DNA of 64,000 nt from positions 1 through 64,000 of the forward strand of contig JAHDGJ010000017.1 in the NCBI GenBank assembly GCA_020627705.1, in the 5' to 3' direction. A program made the translations under genes and the position numbers. This stretch comes from Saprospiraceae bacterium. Lineage in GTDB: Bacteria > Bacteroidota > Bacteroidia > Chitinophagales > Saprospiraceae. Below the pieces are notes generated by a model. It saw only the letters and a list, made by a program, of their open reading frames with translations. It was not told the origin of the DNA and searched no databases. Shown here in pieces: positions 1 through 9,490 of the stretch. Positions within the stretch are counted from its first letter, which is position 1; each line of letters starts with the position of its first letter.

Positions 1-3
1 TTG

Positions 4-78
4 TCGGGGCGGCAGGATTCGAACCTGCGACCCCCTGCTCCCAAAGCAGGTGCGCTAACCGGACTGCGCTACGCCCCG
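4..78 (-). tRNA. tRNA-Pro (anticodon TGG)
   Basis: Read on the minus strand, the sequence folds as a full cloverleaf. The acceptor arms are CGGGGCG and CGCCCCG, the anticodon stem is CCTGC/GCAGG around the loop TTTGGGA (anticodon TGG), and the T-arm carries GGTTCGAATCC. No CCA is encoded after the discriminator A. It lies 15 bases downstream of tRNA-Ser and is probably co-transcribed with it. Confidence 0.95.
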
Positions 79-93
79 GACATAAAATTTCAG

Positions 94-182
94 CGGAGAC
101 GGAGGGATTCGAACCCCCGGTACCTGTTTCCAAGTACGACGATTTAGCAAACCGTTGGTTTCAGCCACTCACCCACGTCTCC
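94..182 (-). tRNA. tRNA-Ser (anticodon GCT)
   Basis: The minus strand gives acceptor arms GGAGACG and CGTCTCC. The anticodon stem is ACGGT/ATCGT around the loop TTGCTAA (anticodon GCT, reading AGC/AGU serine codons). There is a long variable arm typical of class II tRNAs and a T-arm with GGTTCGAATCC. The length of about 89 bases fits tRNA-Ser. No CCA is encoded. Confidence 0.95.
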
Positions 183-317
183 GATTGTAAAAACTTTTAT
201 TATTGAGGATTAAAATTCACAAACTTTAAATGCAATAATACCAGTCTCATTTTTGAAGATTGCGTTATTATAACAATCCGTTTTTCTTTTGGTAAAGGAT
301 TTTATTTTCCTCACTCA

Positions 318-372
318 ACTCGCTAACTTTTTAAGCGAGTGCAAAAATACATTTTCATCGTTCATTTTACAA
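318..372 (-). promoter_or_regulatory. Probable promoter and leader hairpin of the tRNA-Ser/tRNA-Pro unit
   Basis: On the minus strand TATTTTTG (342-349) matches the Bacteroidota -7 consensus TAnnTTTG. A TTG (370-372) lies 20 bases upstream as the -33 element. Just after the expected start is a dyad of ACTCGCT (318-324) and AGCGAGT (334-340). The rest of 183-489 is AT-rich and I see no gene in it, so this is the natural promoter for the two tRNAs, giving a leader of about 150 bases. Confidence 0.6.
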
Positions 373-489
373 CATTCAAAAAGTATTATCGCAAATATTT
401 TTCGTTATGCCAATTTAAACCTAAATTGAAGATGAGATCCTTTTAATTAGTTACCTCTTATACCTGAGAATGTAGCTAAATTAAAAATT

Positions 490-515
490 GAGTCCTGTTC
501 TTACCAACAGGACTC
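490..515 (-). terminator. Rho-independent terminator after the large T9SS protein gene
   Basis: A perfect 10-bp stem, GAGTCCTGTT with AACAGGACTC, encloses a 6-base loop. It has a T-run on both sides, so it could stop transcription in either direction. It sits about 8 bases past the stop codon of the minus-strand gene upstream. Confidence 0.85.
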
Positions 516-522
516 TTTCTTT

Positions 523-3500
523 TTAAATCTTCACTAGTTTTATCAATTTCTCCACCCCTTCATTGTATAGTCTCAAATGATAGATTCCATTAGGTCTGGA
601 CAGGATAGAAATTTGACCCAAGTAAGCCTCATTAAATCTATTTAACTTGCCCTTTTTGATGGTCTTGCCGATGGCATCAATAATTTCGAATTCTATAAAA
701 GAAGCATCCATATCAAGAGTGGTGACTTCCACATGAAAAAGCCCTGTATTGGGATTAGGGTATACATTGGCTGAGACTACATTATCAATTTCAATATTAG
801 GCACCGTAGAATCAATGGTAGCACTTCCAAAAGCCAAACAACCAATTCCATCTTGCACAATAACATTATAGTTTCCAGCTGGTAAGCCTTCAAAAATATT
901 GCTGTTTTGATATGAATTTCCCGCATCCCCAGAATACATAAGCGGAGGATTAGAACTCGTCGCTGTGATAATTAGAGAGCCATCCAAAGAATTGGAGTTG
1001 GCTGCATTTTCTGTATCAATGGTAAACTCAAGATCACAGGCTTTTACTTCTATGGTTTCTTCATAAATACAGTCTAGGTCGTCAATGATATAAATGTCAT
1101 ATGTACCTGGTGCTAAATTATTAAAAGTATATCCAATATTGGCCAACTCAAAAGTTACCCCACCGTCAATAGAGAATTGATAAGGCCCTAAGCCATTTTG
1201 AGGTATAATCGAAACACTGGCATTTGATTGATTAGAAGAAGAAGCGGGATCAATGTCAATATTTGCTCCAAGGTTACACATAAAAGTACCGCAGAATTCT
1301 GAAGATTCCTCATCTCCAAAATTGATCTCAGATAAAGAAGCTACAACCAATCCATCCGCGTCAATTATTTCATAATCCCCTTGTTGTTGACCAAAAAAGC
1401 CAGAAACGCCATCTCCATAAGAGTCAAATATGGTAAACACATAGCATAAATCAGGATCAAGACAAAACTGTTCTACTACTAATCCAGCGCTAGCATAATC
1501 TCCTCCTTGGTACAGCACCACTCCGTTTTCGTCCACTAATTCCCATGTTGTTTCGTTGGCATAAAAATCGAGTGTTAAGTTTAATGTAAACTCTACCCCA
1601 CTTAAAATGGCATCAACATTTATTGATTGGCTATCGTTGCCTATTCTCTGATCCATCATGCCATTTGGATTAGAAGATCGAATGACAACCATGTTGCTGC
1701 CTTCTATCAAGCCCACTACATCCGCGGATACTACTTCGGTATCATTCAGAGCCAAATCCCCTGTCCAATTGAGGTTTTCTATTACATTGCCATTTAATTC
1801 TATGGCAATATCCAAGGATTGTAAGTTGATGTCAGAAAAATTCTGAATGGTAAAATTTAATTGCGTGGAGTCTCCACAAATCGAACTTAGCTCTCCTATA
1901 TTAATAATTCCAGCATCTGCTGTAGGGTATTTTACCAAGTTGTAAGTCAAGGTATCATTGAATCTGTTTTCATCATTTGTTGCGCTAACATATGCTTTGA
2001 TCGTATGATCACCAATGGCACTTAAATCCACAGGAGTGCCAAACTCTTGAACAAAAACGTCATCTGTAAATAAGGTAGAATCAATCACGAGGCTTTCTAT
2101 AAAATTGCCATCAACCTCCAAACCAATTTCGAAAACATCCACGCTATCAATACCAAAGTTTTTAAACTCTACCGAAACCAACTCGGCATCGCTTAACGAA
2201 GAACTGGATAGCGGGGACAATACTTGAGCAACTCCCATATCAATCGAATCTCTTCCCAAATTAAAGGCAACAACTTTAGTCCTCCATCTTGAATTATTCC
2301 CCATGTATTGGGAAGTAAACCAGAAAGTTTTGCCGTCCACTGGGTCAATCGTCATGTGGGCATAATCACCAAAACGATCTGTTTGCGAGTTAGAAACACC
2401 CTCTTCAACTATGTATTCGTCAAAGGTCATTTCTCCCAAAGGATCACTAGCACGTCTCCCTGCAATACCAATGGAAGGAAATCTGGTCGAACTAGAAATG
2501 TTATACCCAATGGCAATATTTCCATTGGCATCAATAGCTATACTTCCCATAAATCTATGGTCATCATCAGGTGCAAATGTCCCTTCTTGATATACGGACC
2601 AATCGCTGCCTCCATTTTGCCGTAATTCTACCCATCGTATACCAGAATGATTATTTCCTGAAACATCAGTGATGTAGTTTAAAACAATTGATTCGTGCGA
2701 ACCAAAGTTTCTATAGTTTGCTTGATGCATAATTACTTCAGGCAAGCCATCCAATCCCAAATTTGGATTGGGTTGAGGAATACAGGAGAATCCACCCCCT
2801 GCTGAGGTCGCACAAGGGTTACTGTCAAAAGGACTTACTATTATTTCGTCAGACATTGCAATAGAGGCCGCACCTGGATTATTCCAATCTAATTCGATTT
2901 CCCAAATCTCTAATCGATCTTCTCCTCCAACCCAGGCATCATCAACCATTCTGATAATCATTGCGTTTTCTTGAGCACCTAAACTTTGTCCATTATAATG
3001 GATTGGGGTGATCACTTGAAATCCTGGACCTGCACCGATTCTTGGTACCGTCATACGCACGATGTCCGCATTTGGTAGTCCTTGGATCATACTGCTTTTA
3101 TCCAAGCAGTACACAGGAATGTTACCTCCTTCGTTTGTCGTAACCACCCAGCAATCTTCCCACACACTGTATTTTGGATAATCAGGAAAAGAAGGTGTAC
3201 CAAACTCGTAGGCACTCCAAGTACCAAAAGGATCATCTGTATCAGAAACTGCTACTAATAAGAAATTTTGAAAATTTGGAAATTCGGTCATGACCCAACG
3301 ATCTTCAAAATCATCCCAAAATACAATCGGATCTCCCCCGGAAGATTGACCAAACTGGGACCAAAAGGTACTTAGGTTCATTGACCCACCTTCGCGAGTT
3401 CCATCTTTATTAAAAATCTGAATGATGCTGGCATTCACAATTTGTATGTAATGATCTTTCCCGATTGCACCAGTTTCATCAGGTGGTGAAGCTCCACTAT

Positions 3501-3861
3501 TATTTTGATTAAGTCCTTCCACATTTACAAGGGGATCAATTTGGTTCCCCATACTTCTTTGTTCTGGATTCCACAATCTATCCACTCCATTAGGTAAAGC
3601 TCCATATGCTTTTTTGCCATGATGCTCTGCCCGATTGTAGAAATTCATGTCATATTTCTTCGGGTGATCCTTTGGTGCCTTTGTGTCTATTACTATCGGC
3701 TTAAAATTTTCAGGATTACTTATGATCTTTGATAAAGGAGCAGATTTTCCGAGAAATCTAGCTTGAGAAACCATCGTTTTGTTCAGATCCGGTTGTTGCG
3801 CCGATAAGTCAGTTGTTAGAGACAAGGACATCAAGCACATTAAAAACAACAAATTTTTCAT
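523..3861 (-). CDS. Large secreted protein with T9SS type A sorting domain
   Basis: This 1112-residue protein has a Sec signal peptide (residues 1 to about 21, ending LSAQ). A long region (about 90-540) contains motifs such as DPIVFWDDFEDRWV that are typical of Bacteroidota secreted adhesin-like proteins. A CARDB-like beta-sandwich region follows (about 540-750), then two SprB-like repeats (about 870-1000, each with PGTYDIYIIDD or PAGNYNVIVQD). The C-terminus is a type IX sorting domain beginning VYPNPNTGLF and ending LIKLVKI. The predicted route is Sec export, T9SS passage across the outer membrane and removal of the sorting domain. The substrate or partner is unknown. It lies 48 bases downstream of the M28 peptidase gene and is followed by a terminator. 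Confidence 0.9.
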   Translation of the reverse strand: MKNLLFLMCLMSLSLTTDLSAQQPDLNKTMVSQARFLGKSAPLSKIISNPENFKPIVIDTKAPKDHPKKYDMNFYNRAEHHGKKAYGALPNGVDRLWNPEQRSMGNQIDPLVNVEGLNQNNSGASPPDETGAIGKDHYIQIVNASIIQIFNKDGTREGGSMNLSTFWSQFGQSSGGDPIVFWDDFEDRWVMTEFPNFQNFLLVAVSDTDDPFGTWSAYEFGTPSFPDYPKYSVWEDCWVVTTNEGGNIPVYCLDKSSMIQGLPNADIVRMTVPRIGAGPGFQVITPIHYNGQSLGAQENAMIIRMVDDAWVGGEDRLEIWEIELDWNNPGAASIAMSDEIIVSPFDSNPCATSAGGGFSCIPQPNPNLGLDGLPEVIMHQANYRNFGSHESIVLNYITDVSGNNHSGIRWVELRQNGGSDWSVYQEGTFAPDDDHRFMGSIAIDANGNIAIGYNISSSTRFPSIGIAGRRASDPLGEMTFDEYIVEEGVSNSQTDRFGDYAHMTIDPVDGKTFWFTSQYMGNNSRWRTKVVAFNLGRDSIDMGVAQVLSPLSSSSLSDAELVSVEFKNFGIDSVDVFEIGLEVDGNFIESLVIDSTLFTDDVFVQEFGTPVDLSAIGDHTIKAYVSATNDENRFNDTLTYNLVKYPTADAGIINIGELSSICGDSTQLNFTIQNFSDINLQSLDIAIELNGNVIENLNWTGDLALNDTEVVSADVVGLIEGSNMVVIRSSNPNGMMDQRIGNDSQSINVDAILSGVEFTLNLTLDFYANETTWELVDENGVVLYQGGDYASAGLVVEQFCLDPDLCYVFTIFDSYGDGVSGFFGQQQGDYEIIDADGLVVASLSEINFGDEESSEFCGTFMCNLGANIDIDPASSSNQSNASVSIIPQNGLGPYQFSIDGGVTFELANIGYTFNNLAPGTYDIYIIDDLDCIYEETIEVKACDLEFTIDTENAANSNSLDGSLIITATSSNPPLMYSGDAGNSYQNSNIFEGLPAGNYNVIVQDGIGCLAFGSATIDSTVPNIEIDNVVSANVYPNPNTGLFHVEVTTLDMDASFIEFEIIDAIGKTIKKGKLNRFNEAYLGQISILSRPNGIYHLRLYNEGVEKLIKLVKI

Positions 3862-3909
3862 TAATTCTTTTTTATACTCTACACAAATGCAATTAAAAAA
3901 GTGAGGCGT

Positions 3910-5529
3910 TTATTTTCTTTGAAATTCACTGTCGTCATTCCATGATGGCCAGAAATCCGAGTTCGCTAAGTTAATACCTAAATTCAAATACAATTGTCCG
4001 TCCTGGAGCATGCCGTCATGATTCCATCCAGAAGGATCATACTCGTCCGAAGGTTGGTGATAATACGTGGAGACATATTCTTCCATAAAACTTTTGGCAT
4101 ATTCTTTTCCTTTTGCTGCATGTTCTGTCCTACCCCCAGCGTATATCGCAGGTACGCCCACTTTCGCAAAATTGAAATGATCACTTCTAAAATAGCTTCC
4201 CTTCTCAGGATTTTGGTCGGGGAGTACATATCTACTTTGTTTCTGAGCTTCTTCCTTTAAGATTTTGTCAATATCAGAGAGGCCAAATCCAATAGCTGTG
4301 ACGTCTTTCATCGTACCAATTGGGTTGACTCCATCCATATTTATATTCGCAACGGTTTTCTTGATTGGAAATAATGGATTTTGGCAATAGTATTGAGAAC
4401 CTAAAAGCCCTTGTTCTTCTGCCGTAACCATGGCAAATACTACTGACCTTTTTGGTGGAACCTCCGAACCAGCAAATGCTTCGGCAATGCTCAGCACAGT
4501 AGCTGTACCGGATGCATTATCCAAAGCACCATTGTAAATGGAATCCCCATCCACAGGCGCTCCTATTCCCAAATGATCCCAGTGTGCCGAATAAATGACA
4601 TATTCTTCAGGCTGCTCTGATCCCTTTATGTATCCAATTACGTTTTTTGTAATATCCTTCTTCACCTTGTTGGTTAGTGACGCAGAAACAGTGGCATTCA
4701 TAGGAACAGGAGTAAAACCAGGTTTTCTTGCGTTTTTTAATTGCTCAGTAAAATTGAGACCGCAAGCTTCAAAAAGTGCTTGCGCCTTTTCCAAAGAAAT
4801 CCATCCTTTAAGCGCACAATCCTCAGCATCGGGGGGTCTTTCAATTTCGAGCATGGTACCAGACCAAGAGCTTTTTATCACAAACCATGGATATCCGGCC
4901 GAAGAAGTTTCGTGAATTAAAATAATTGCATCTGCTCCTTGACGATCTGCCTCTTCGTATTTGTATGTCCATCTTCCGCTATACGTCATCTCATCTCCTT
5001 TAAAAAAGGATGGATCTTCTCCTCCAAATCCTGGGTCATTGACCAAAACCACAGCGGTTTTTCCCTTCATATCAATACCAGCGTAATCATTCCAGCTGCG
5101 TTTTGAATCCACAGTGCCAAAACCGCAAAAAACCAATTCGGACTGATTTAAATTCAATTCTGAAGTTGCTCTTTGCGTATGCAAAACAAAATCCTCGTAG
5201 CGCTCCAGAGTCTGAGTTCCCTTTTTTGTTTTGAATGTCATTTCTTGTGATGGCGATCCTGTTATTTCTACGAGCGGTACATCTTGATGGTAAGAATCTC
5301 CGTTGGCAGGAAGCAAGCCTATCTTTTCAAATTCTTTGGTTAAATACTCTACCGTACGCTGCTCTCCCTTGGTAAAAGGGCGTCTTCCCTCATACCCATC
5401 ACTAGACAATTCTTTAATATGCTTTACAATAAGTTGTTTATCAACCGTTAAAGTAGGAAAGGAAGGTTTGTTATTTTCATTACATGAAAAAAGCATCCCT
5501 GCAAGGAGGACGAAAAAAAAAGATCTCAT
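3910..5529 (-). CDS. M28 family zinc aminopeptidase lipoprotein
   Basis: The leader MRSFFFVLLAGMLFSC has a lipobox with Cys16, so this is a predicted lipoprotein of the envelope. The middle (about 130-290) resembles a PA-domain insert. The M28 catalytic domain follows with zinc-ligand motifs SAHWDH, GALDNASG, AEEQGLLGS and a late H near the YHQPSDEY segment. The family removes N-terminal amino acids from peptides using two zinc ions. The length (539 residues) is normal for Bacteroidota M28 proteins with a PA insert. It sits 38 bases after dnaA on the same strand and may be transcribed with it, though a functional link is unlikely. Confidence 0.9.
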   Translation of the reverse strand: MRSFFFVLLAGMLFSCNENNKPSFPTLTVDKQLIVKHIKELSSDGYEGRRPFTKGEQRTVEYLTKEFEKIGLLPANGDSYHQDVPLVEITGSPSQEMTFKTKKGTQTLERYEDFVLHTQRATSELNLNQSELVFCGFGTVDSKRSWNDYAGIDMKGKTAVVLVNDPGFGGEDPSFFKGDEMTYSGRWTYKYEEADRQGADAIILIHETSSAGYPWFVIKSSWSGTMLEIERPPDAEDCALKGWISLEKAQALFEACGLNFTEQLKNARKPGFTPVPMNATVSASLTNKVKKDITKNVIGYIKGSEQPEEYVIYSAHWDHLGIGAPVDGDSIYNGALDNASGTATVLSIAEAFAGSEVPPKRSVVFAMVTAEEQGLLGSQYYCQNPLFPIKKTVANINMDGVNPIGTMKDVTAIGFGLSDIDKILKEEAQKQSRYVLPDQNPEKGSYFRSDHFNFAKVGVPAIYAGGRTEHAAKGKEYAKSFMEEYVSTYYHQPSDEYDPSGWNHDGMLQDGQLYLNLGINLANSDFWPSWNDDSEFQRK

Positions 5530-5567
5530 AAATTTTAAAATTTGTCAGGAAAGTAGATGCACACTGA

Positions 5568-6971
5568 TCATACTTGCAAACTTAGCTCCACTTTTTTCTC
5601 CAGCTCTGCAACAGTATCTTTGAATAAATGATCGGTATCCATCATGTTTTTTACTTGTTGAATCGAATGAATTACCGTACTGTGATCTCGCCCACCAAAG
5701 TTTTTACCAATTTCTTTTAAAGGCTGTGAAGTATAATTTTTAGCTAGGTACATCGACAATTGTCTAGCCATAACCACTTCTCTTTTTCTTGTCTTCCCAC
5801 GCATCTTTTCGATAGGTACTTCGAAATGCTCCGAAACTAAAGAAGAAATGTTATCTACTGATAATTCTTTATTGAGCTGACTAACAAACTGCTTCAACAC
5901 CTCTTTGGCAAGCTCAATGTTGATCTCTTTTTTGTTTAAGGTCGCTTGGGCCATGATCGATATAATCACACCCTCAAGTTCTCTTATGTTGTTCTTCACG
6001 TTGAAACAAATGTACTCCACAACATCTGGGGGTACTTCCTGTAAGTGTTTGTTAATCTTCTTTTCTAATATGGCTCTTCTGGTTTCGAAATCTGGAGATT
6101 TTAGATCTGCAGTTAGTCCCCACTTAAATCTTGATATTAAACGTTGCTCCATATCTTCAAGATCCTTTGGAGCACGATCAGAAGTGAGAATTATTTGCTT
6201 GCCATTTTGATGAAGGGCGTTAAATATATTGAAGAATATATCTTGCGTTTTTGTCCTGTTGGCCAAAAATTGGATATCATCCACTATCAAAACATCAATG
6301 TTTTGGTAGAAGTTTGTCAAATCATTAACGGCAGAATTCTTTATAGAATCAATAACCTGATTTGTAAATTTTTCTGTAGTTACATATAAAACAGTTCTGT
6401 TGGGATGATTTTCTAAAATAGAATTCCCAATTGCCTGAGCCAAGTGTGTTTTTCCTAGTCCAACATCTCCATACATTACCAATGGATTAAATCCAGAAGT
6501 AGTTGGTGAATTGGCGATAGCTTGTCCTGCACTTCGCGCCAAATTATTACAATCCCCTTCTATGAAAGTACCGAAGGTATATTTTGGATTAAGTTGCGGA
6601 TCTATTTTTAGTTTCTTGATTCCAGGAATTATAAAGGGGTTCATGATCTTAGTCGAATCGTGAGAACCCACTTGGTTGTTTTTCTGCCTGTTGTCTAGTT
6701 GACCAATCTTTCTATGGTTCTCGACTAAGATTTGATATTCTAGTCTTCCACCATCTCCAAGCTCTTGGTAAATTGCTTTCTTGAGAAGAGACAAATGATG
6801 CTCTTCTAACCATTCGTAAAAGAATTTATTGGGTACTAAAATAGTAAGGATGTTACTGCTCAAACGAACAGCTTTTATGGGTTGAAACCACGTTTGAAAT
6901 GTCTTCTCTGGAATCGATTTTTTGATCAATTCGAGACAGTTGTTCCATACTAATTTATGATCCTCTTGCAT
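5568..6971 (-). CDS. dnaA: Chromosomal replication initiator protein DnaA
   Basis: DnaA binds DnaA boxes at oriC and melts the origin in its ATP form. All four domains are visible: an N-terminal DnaB-interacting domain (about 1-85, with TFQTWFQP), a linker, the AAA+ domain with Walker A GDVGLGKTH (about 168-176) and Walker B VLIVDDIQFL (about 227-236), and the C-terminal DNA-binding signature GGRDHSTVIHSIQQV (about 426-440). The length of 467 residues is usual. I find no cluster of TTATCCACA-type boxes in the flanks, so oriC is not evident here, as is common in Bacteroidota. Upstream lies a 230-base gap without an exact TAnnTTTG element. Confidence 0.98.
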   Translation of the reverse strand: MQEDHKLVWNNCLELIKKSIPEKTFQTWFQPIKAVRLSSNILTILVPNKFFYEWLEEHHLSLLKKAIYQELGDGGRLEYQILVENHRKIGQLDNRQKNNQVGSHDSTKIMNPFIIPGIKKLKIDPQLNPKYTFGTFIEGDCNNLARSAGQAIANSPTTSGFNPLVMYGDVGLGKTHLAQAIGNSILENHPNRTVLYVTTEKFTNQVIDSIKNSAVNDLTNFYQNIDVLIVDDIQFLANRTKTQDIFFNIFNALHQNGKQIILTSDRAPKDLEDMEQRLISRFKWGLTADLKSPDFETRRAILEKKINKHLQEVPPDVVEYICFNVKNNIRELEGVIISIMAQATLNKKEINIELAKEVLKQFVSQLNKELSVDNISSLVSEHFEVPIEKMRGKTRKREVVMARQLSMYLAKNYTSQPLKEIGKNFGGRDHSTVIHSIQQVKNMMDTDHLFKDTVAELEKKVELSLQV

Positions 6972-7201
6972 CTCAGATTTTAAGAAAAATGGTACTAAAA
7001 ACTCTCCGGATCGGTTTATTTACTCGGGTCTATAAAATTGCAAAAAAAACTTCAAGCCAACCTTCTAAAAGAAATTTTTTTATTCAGAATATTTTTTGTA
7101 ACTAACTGAAAATCAGTTGACTAAGGCCGCTTCTAAGGCGTAAGTATTCTGAATGTCAATATATTACAATTAATGAAAATTAATCATAAGAAGTTCCGTA
7201 A

Positions 7202-8125
7202 TTATTGAATGAATTCGTTTTTGCAATACACACACTGTGCTTTATTGCTTCGCTCAAAATAAATATCTAATCTTCCTAACATTAATCCCGCAAAACCTGC
7301 TTGATTGATTATAACTAGTTTGCCATTTTTGTTTTTCACAGAATCAGGCTGTCGCATAAACGTATGGGTGTGCCCACCTAAAATTAAATCAATGTCTGTT
7401 GATTCTTGGGCGATAAATACATCGCATACCTTTTGGGGTTCGTTTCTAAATTTATACCCTAAGTGAGATATGCATACGACCAAATCACATTTTAAGTCAT
7501 TTTTTAAAATACCCGCTACTTCGTTGGCTCGCGTGATAGGATCAAGGTATTGTGTATTTCTGTAAAGGTTTGAGGGTACTAAGCCATCGAGTTCAATGCC
7601 TAAGCCAAAAACCCCGATTTTTATTCCTTCTTTTTCAAAAATTTGGTATTCTTTAGTTTTCCCTTGGAGTACTGTATCTGAGAAATTATAATTAGAACAC
7701 AACAAGGGGAAATCGGCCAAGGGCATTAGATTATTTAATCCGTCCATGCCCCCGTCAAAATCATGGTTTCCTAGAGTTGCTGCATCGTATCGCATTTTAC
7801 TCATGATTTTAAATTCCAGCTCTCCACCAAAAAAATTAAAGTAAGGGGTGCCTTGCAAGATATCTCCACAATCAAGAAGCAGGACATTTTTTTCTTTTAG
7901 CCTTATGTCCTCCAGCATGGCCATTCTTCGACTCGCACCACCCATTCCTTCATTCCTTCCTCCATCCATTGGAAAAGGATCAATTCTACTGTGGACATCA
8001 TTGGTGTGAAGTATGGTCAATTTTACAATTTCGGGAGCGTCAGAAAAAGCATGCACAGGAAACTTGCCTGCCATCAAAGCCACTGAACTCAGCGCCGATT
8101 TAAATAAGAATTTTCGTCTATCCAC
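7202..8125 (-). CDS. 5'-nucleotidase-type metallophosphatase (catalytic half)
   Basis: This 307-residue protein is the N-terminal catalytic half of a UshA-like 5'-nucleotidase. Metal-binding motifs are TILHTNDVHSR, LDCGDILQGTP, LGNHDFDGG and ILGGHTHTF. The leader begins DRRKFLFKSA, a twin-arginine-like motif, followed by a hydrophobic stretch, so Tat export is plausible. Family members hydrolyse nucleotides or related phosphoesters outside the cytoplasm. The substrate-binding half is encoded by the upstream gene, which overlaps this one by 8 bases, so the two proteins probably form one enzyme. The gene order (C-terminal half first) is common in Bacteroidota. Confidence 0.92.
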   Translation of the reverse strand: MDRRKFLFKSALSSVALMAGKFPVHAFSDAPEIVKLTILHTNDVHSRIDPFPMDGGRNEGMGGASRRMAMLEDIRLKEKNVLLLDCGDILQGTPYFNFFGGELEFKIMSKMRYDAATLGNHDFDGGMDGLNNLMPLADFPLLCSNYNFSDTVLQGKTKEYQIFEKEGIKIGVFGLGIELDGLVPSNLYRNTQYLDPITRANEVAGILKNDLKCDLVVCISHLGYKFRNEPQKVCDVFIAQESTDIDLILGGHTHTFMRQPDSVKNKNGKLVIINQAGFAGLMLGRLDIYFERSNKAQCVYCKNEFIQ

Positions 8126-8861
8126 GGATTCTTTCTTGAGTTTTAATATTTAGCATCTCTCCTGAAGCACCTTTTTTACGAGTATCCTCAATCATTATGT
8201 CTCTTATAAGTCTTCCTGTATCGTAAAAAGATTTTCCTTTAAAAAAGCTACAATCGCTTCCACCTTTCGCAATGTAATCAGGAACAGCAAATCGATACGT
8301 TTGATCCACTTTGAGGTCTTGACCATTGACCACAATATTTACAGCCTTATTATCTTTTATTTCAAACGAAAGACCATAACTCAAAGGCCATCCGTTACTC
8401 GCCGCAATATGGTCGCAGAAAGTTTGTACCAATGATCCATCACCCTCAATAATTACAAGCATATTCTCAAAAGGCATGACTTCGTAAATATTTCCAACTG
8501 TTAGGTTGCCTTTACCTAAGCTGTTTTTTCTTAACCCACCCTGATTTTGTACGGCAAAATCAATATTCAAATTTTGATCATTACAAAAATCATGGAGTAA
8601 ATCAGCAATCCAAATGCCCAGATTACAATTGGGCCTGTCTTTTACGAGTGGAATTTGATTTTGAATGAGTACAACTTCCATTTCTTTAGCAAGCTCTGCC
8701 CTGAATGGTGCGATAAAATCATCCATTTCTTGATCATACGCTCGATTTTCCTTATTTGCATATAGATATTGCCCATCCATATCCATTACATGGGTATACT
8801 TGCTTGTCGATTTACAAGCTGCTAAGGAGAGTAATACTAAAAAACCAAGTCTATATATCAT
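8118..8861 (-). CDS. 5'-nucleotidase C-terminal domain lipoprotein
   Basis: The leader MIYRLGFLVLLSLAAC carries a lipobox (Cys16), so this is a predicted periplasm-facing lipoprotein. The remainder matches the substrate-binding domain of UshA-type 5'-nucleotidases: NQGGLRKNSLGKGNLTVGNIYEVMPFENMLV-type residues (about 104-135), and near the end FAVPDYIAKGGSDC followed by the KSFYDTGRL segment. It lacks the metallophosphatase half, which is supplied by the overlapping downstream gene. Its own start overlaps the previous gene's stop by 4 bases, so three genes are translationally coupled. Confidence 0.9.
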   Translation of the reverse strand: MIYRLGFLVLLSLAACKSTSKYTHVMDMDGQYLYANKENRAYDQEMDDFIAPFRAELAKEMEVVLIQNQIPLVKDRPNCNLGIWIADLLHDFCNDQNLNIDFAVQNQGGLRKNSLGKGNLTVGNIYEVMPFENMLVIIEGDGSLVQTFCDHIAASNGWPLSYGLSFEIKDNKAVNIVVNGQDLKVDQTYRFAVPDYIAKGGSDCSFFKGKSFYDTGRLIRDIMIEDTRKKGASGEMLNIKTQERIRG

Positions 8862-9370
8862 AAGAGCAGTTGGACTTCTTCTTTAATTGCTGCTTTGGCT
8901 TTATTCATTGGATCAATGGGCATCGCAGCTTGGACTAATTTTAAATTGGACACCAAAGCATCTGCAGGAGCCTGTAGATCCAAACCTTCAGCTGCCTTTA
9001 GTACCATTTGCTGTACTTCCGATTTGGCAGTATCTATGACTTCCCAAAGGGTATCCGAAATATAGATTTGCTGCGCCACATTGTGTTCGAATTCCTTTTG
9101 AATAGCCAAAAGCAAACTGTTTCGCAATCCGCCTACGGTCATTTCTCCCTCATTTAATCGGAATATCATGGCCTGTGGTGATACCCTATCGCAAAACAAC
9201 ACCAGTCTTTCGTAAGCTTGAATCTTAATTGGTAGTGTTTCTCCCAAACTTTTTTGCTGTACTGCCAAATTTTGCATTGCCAGTTCTTTTCTAAAATGCT
9301 GATTGAGCATAACATAAACTGTAGCGAAGACAATTAAGGCCGGCACCGTATATTTTAAAAGTTCTATCAA
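8858..9370 (-). CDS. Conserved membrane-anchored protein of unknown function
   Basis: I do not recognise a named family. The 170-residue protein starts with one hydrophobic helix (about 7-23, YTVPALIVFATVYVML), followed by a mostly helical, charged domain of about 145 residues without cysteines in CxxC pairs or other catalytic motifs. It is likely anchored in the inner membrane, with the soluble part's side uncertain. It is the first gene of the operon with the split 5'-nucleotidase, overlapping the next gene by 4 bases. Upstream on the minus strand there is a near-consensus TAGTTTG. Confidence 0.75.
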   Translation of the reverse strand: MIELLKYTVPALIVFATVYVMLNQHFRKELAMQNLAVQQKSLGETLPIKIQAYERLVLFCDRVSPQAMIFRLNEGEMTVGGLRNSLLLAIQKEFEHNVAQQIYISDTLWEVIDTAKSEVQQMVLKAAEGLDLQAPADALVSNLKLVQAAMPIDPMNKAKAAIKEEVQLLL

Positions 9371-9449
9371 TTTATTTTTATTTCTAAATCAAACTAAATG
9401 GCGCTAAATTATGTTTTCCATTTGATAGATATGCAATTTATAGGATGAA

Positions 9450-9475
9450 TTGAATTTTAAGAAAGTGTATTTTTG
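9450..9475 (+). promoter_or_regulatory. Promoter of the A-type Fe-S carrier gene
   Basis: TTG (9450-9452) and TATTTTTG (9468-9475, exact TAnnTTTG) are separated by 15 bases, slightly short for the Bacteroidota -33/-7 pair. The -7 element contains the TTG that could be read as a start codon at 9473. This argues that translation begins at the ATG 15 bases beyond the element. Confidence 0.6.
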
Positions 9476-9490
9476 AAGAAAATTAAAGAG

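Noticed and set aside
6972-7201. Possible oriC beside dnaA
   Set aside because: I find no cluster of TTATCCACA-type boxes and only a short dyad (AACTGA-AAA-TCAGTT, 7104-7118). The gap probably holds only promoter and 3' sequences.
9473-9490. TTG start for the Fe-S carrier gene adding six residues
   Set aside because: The TTG is part of an exact TAnnTTTG promoter element, and the ATG beyond gives the family's usual N-terminus.
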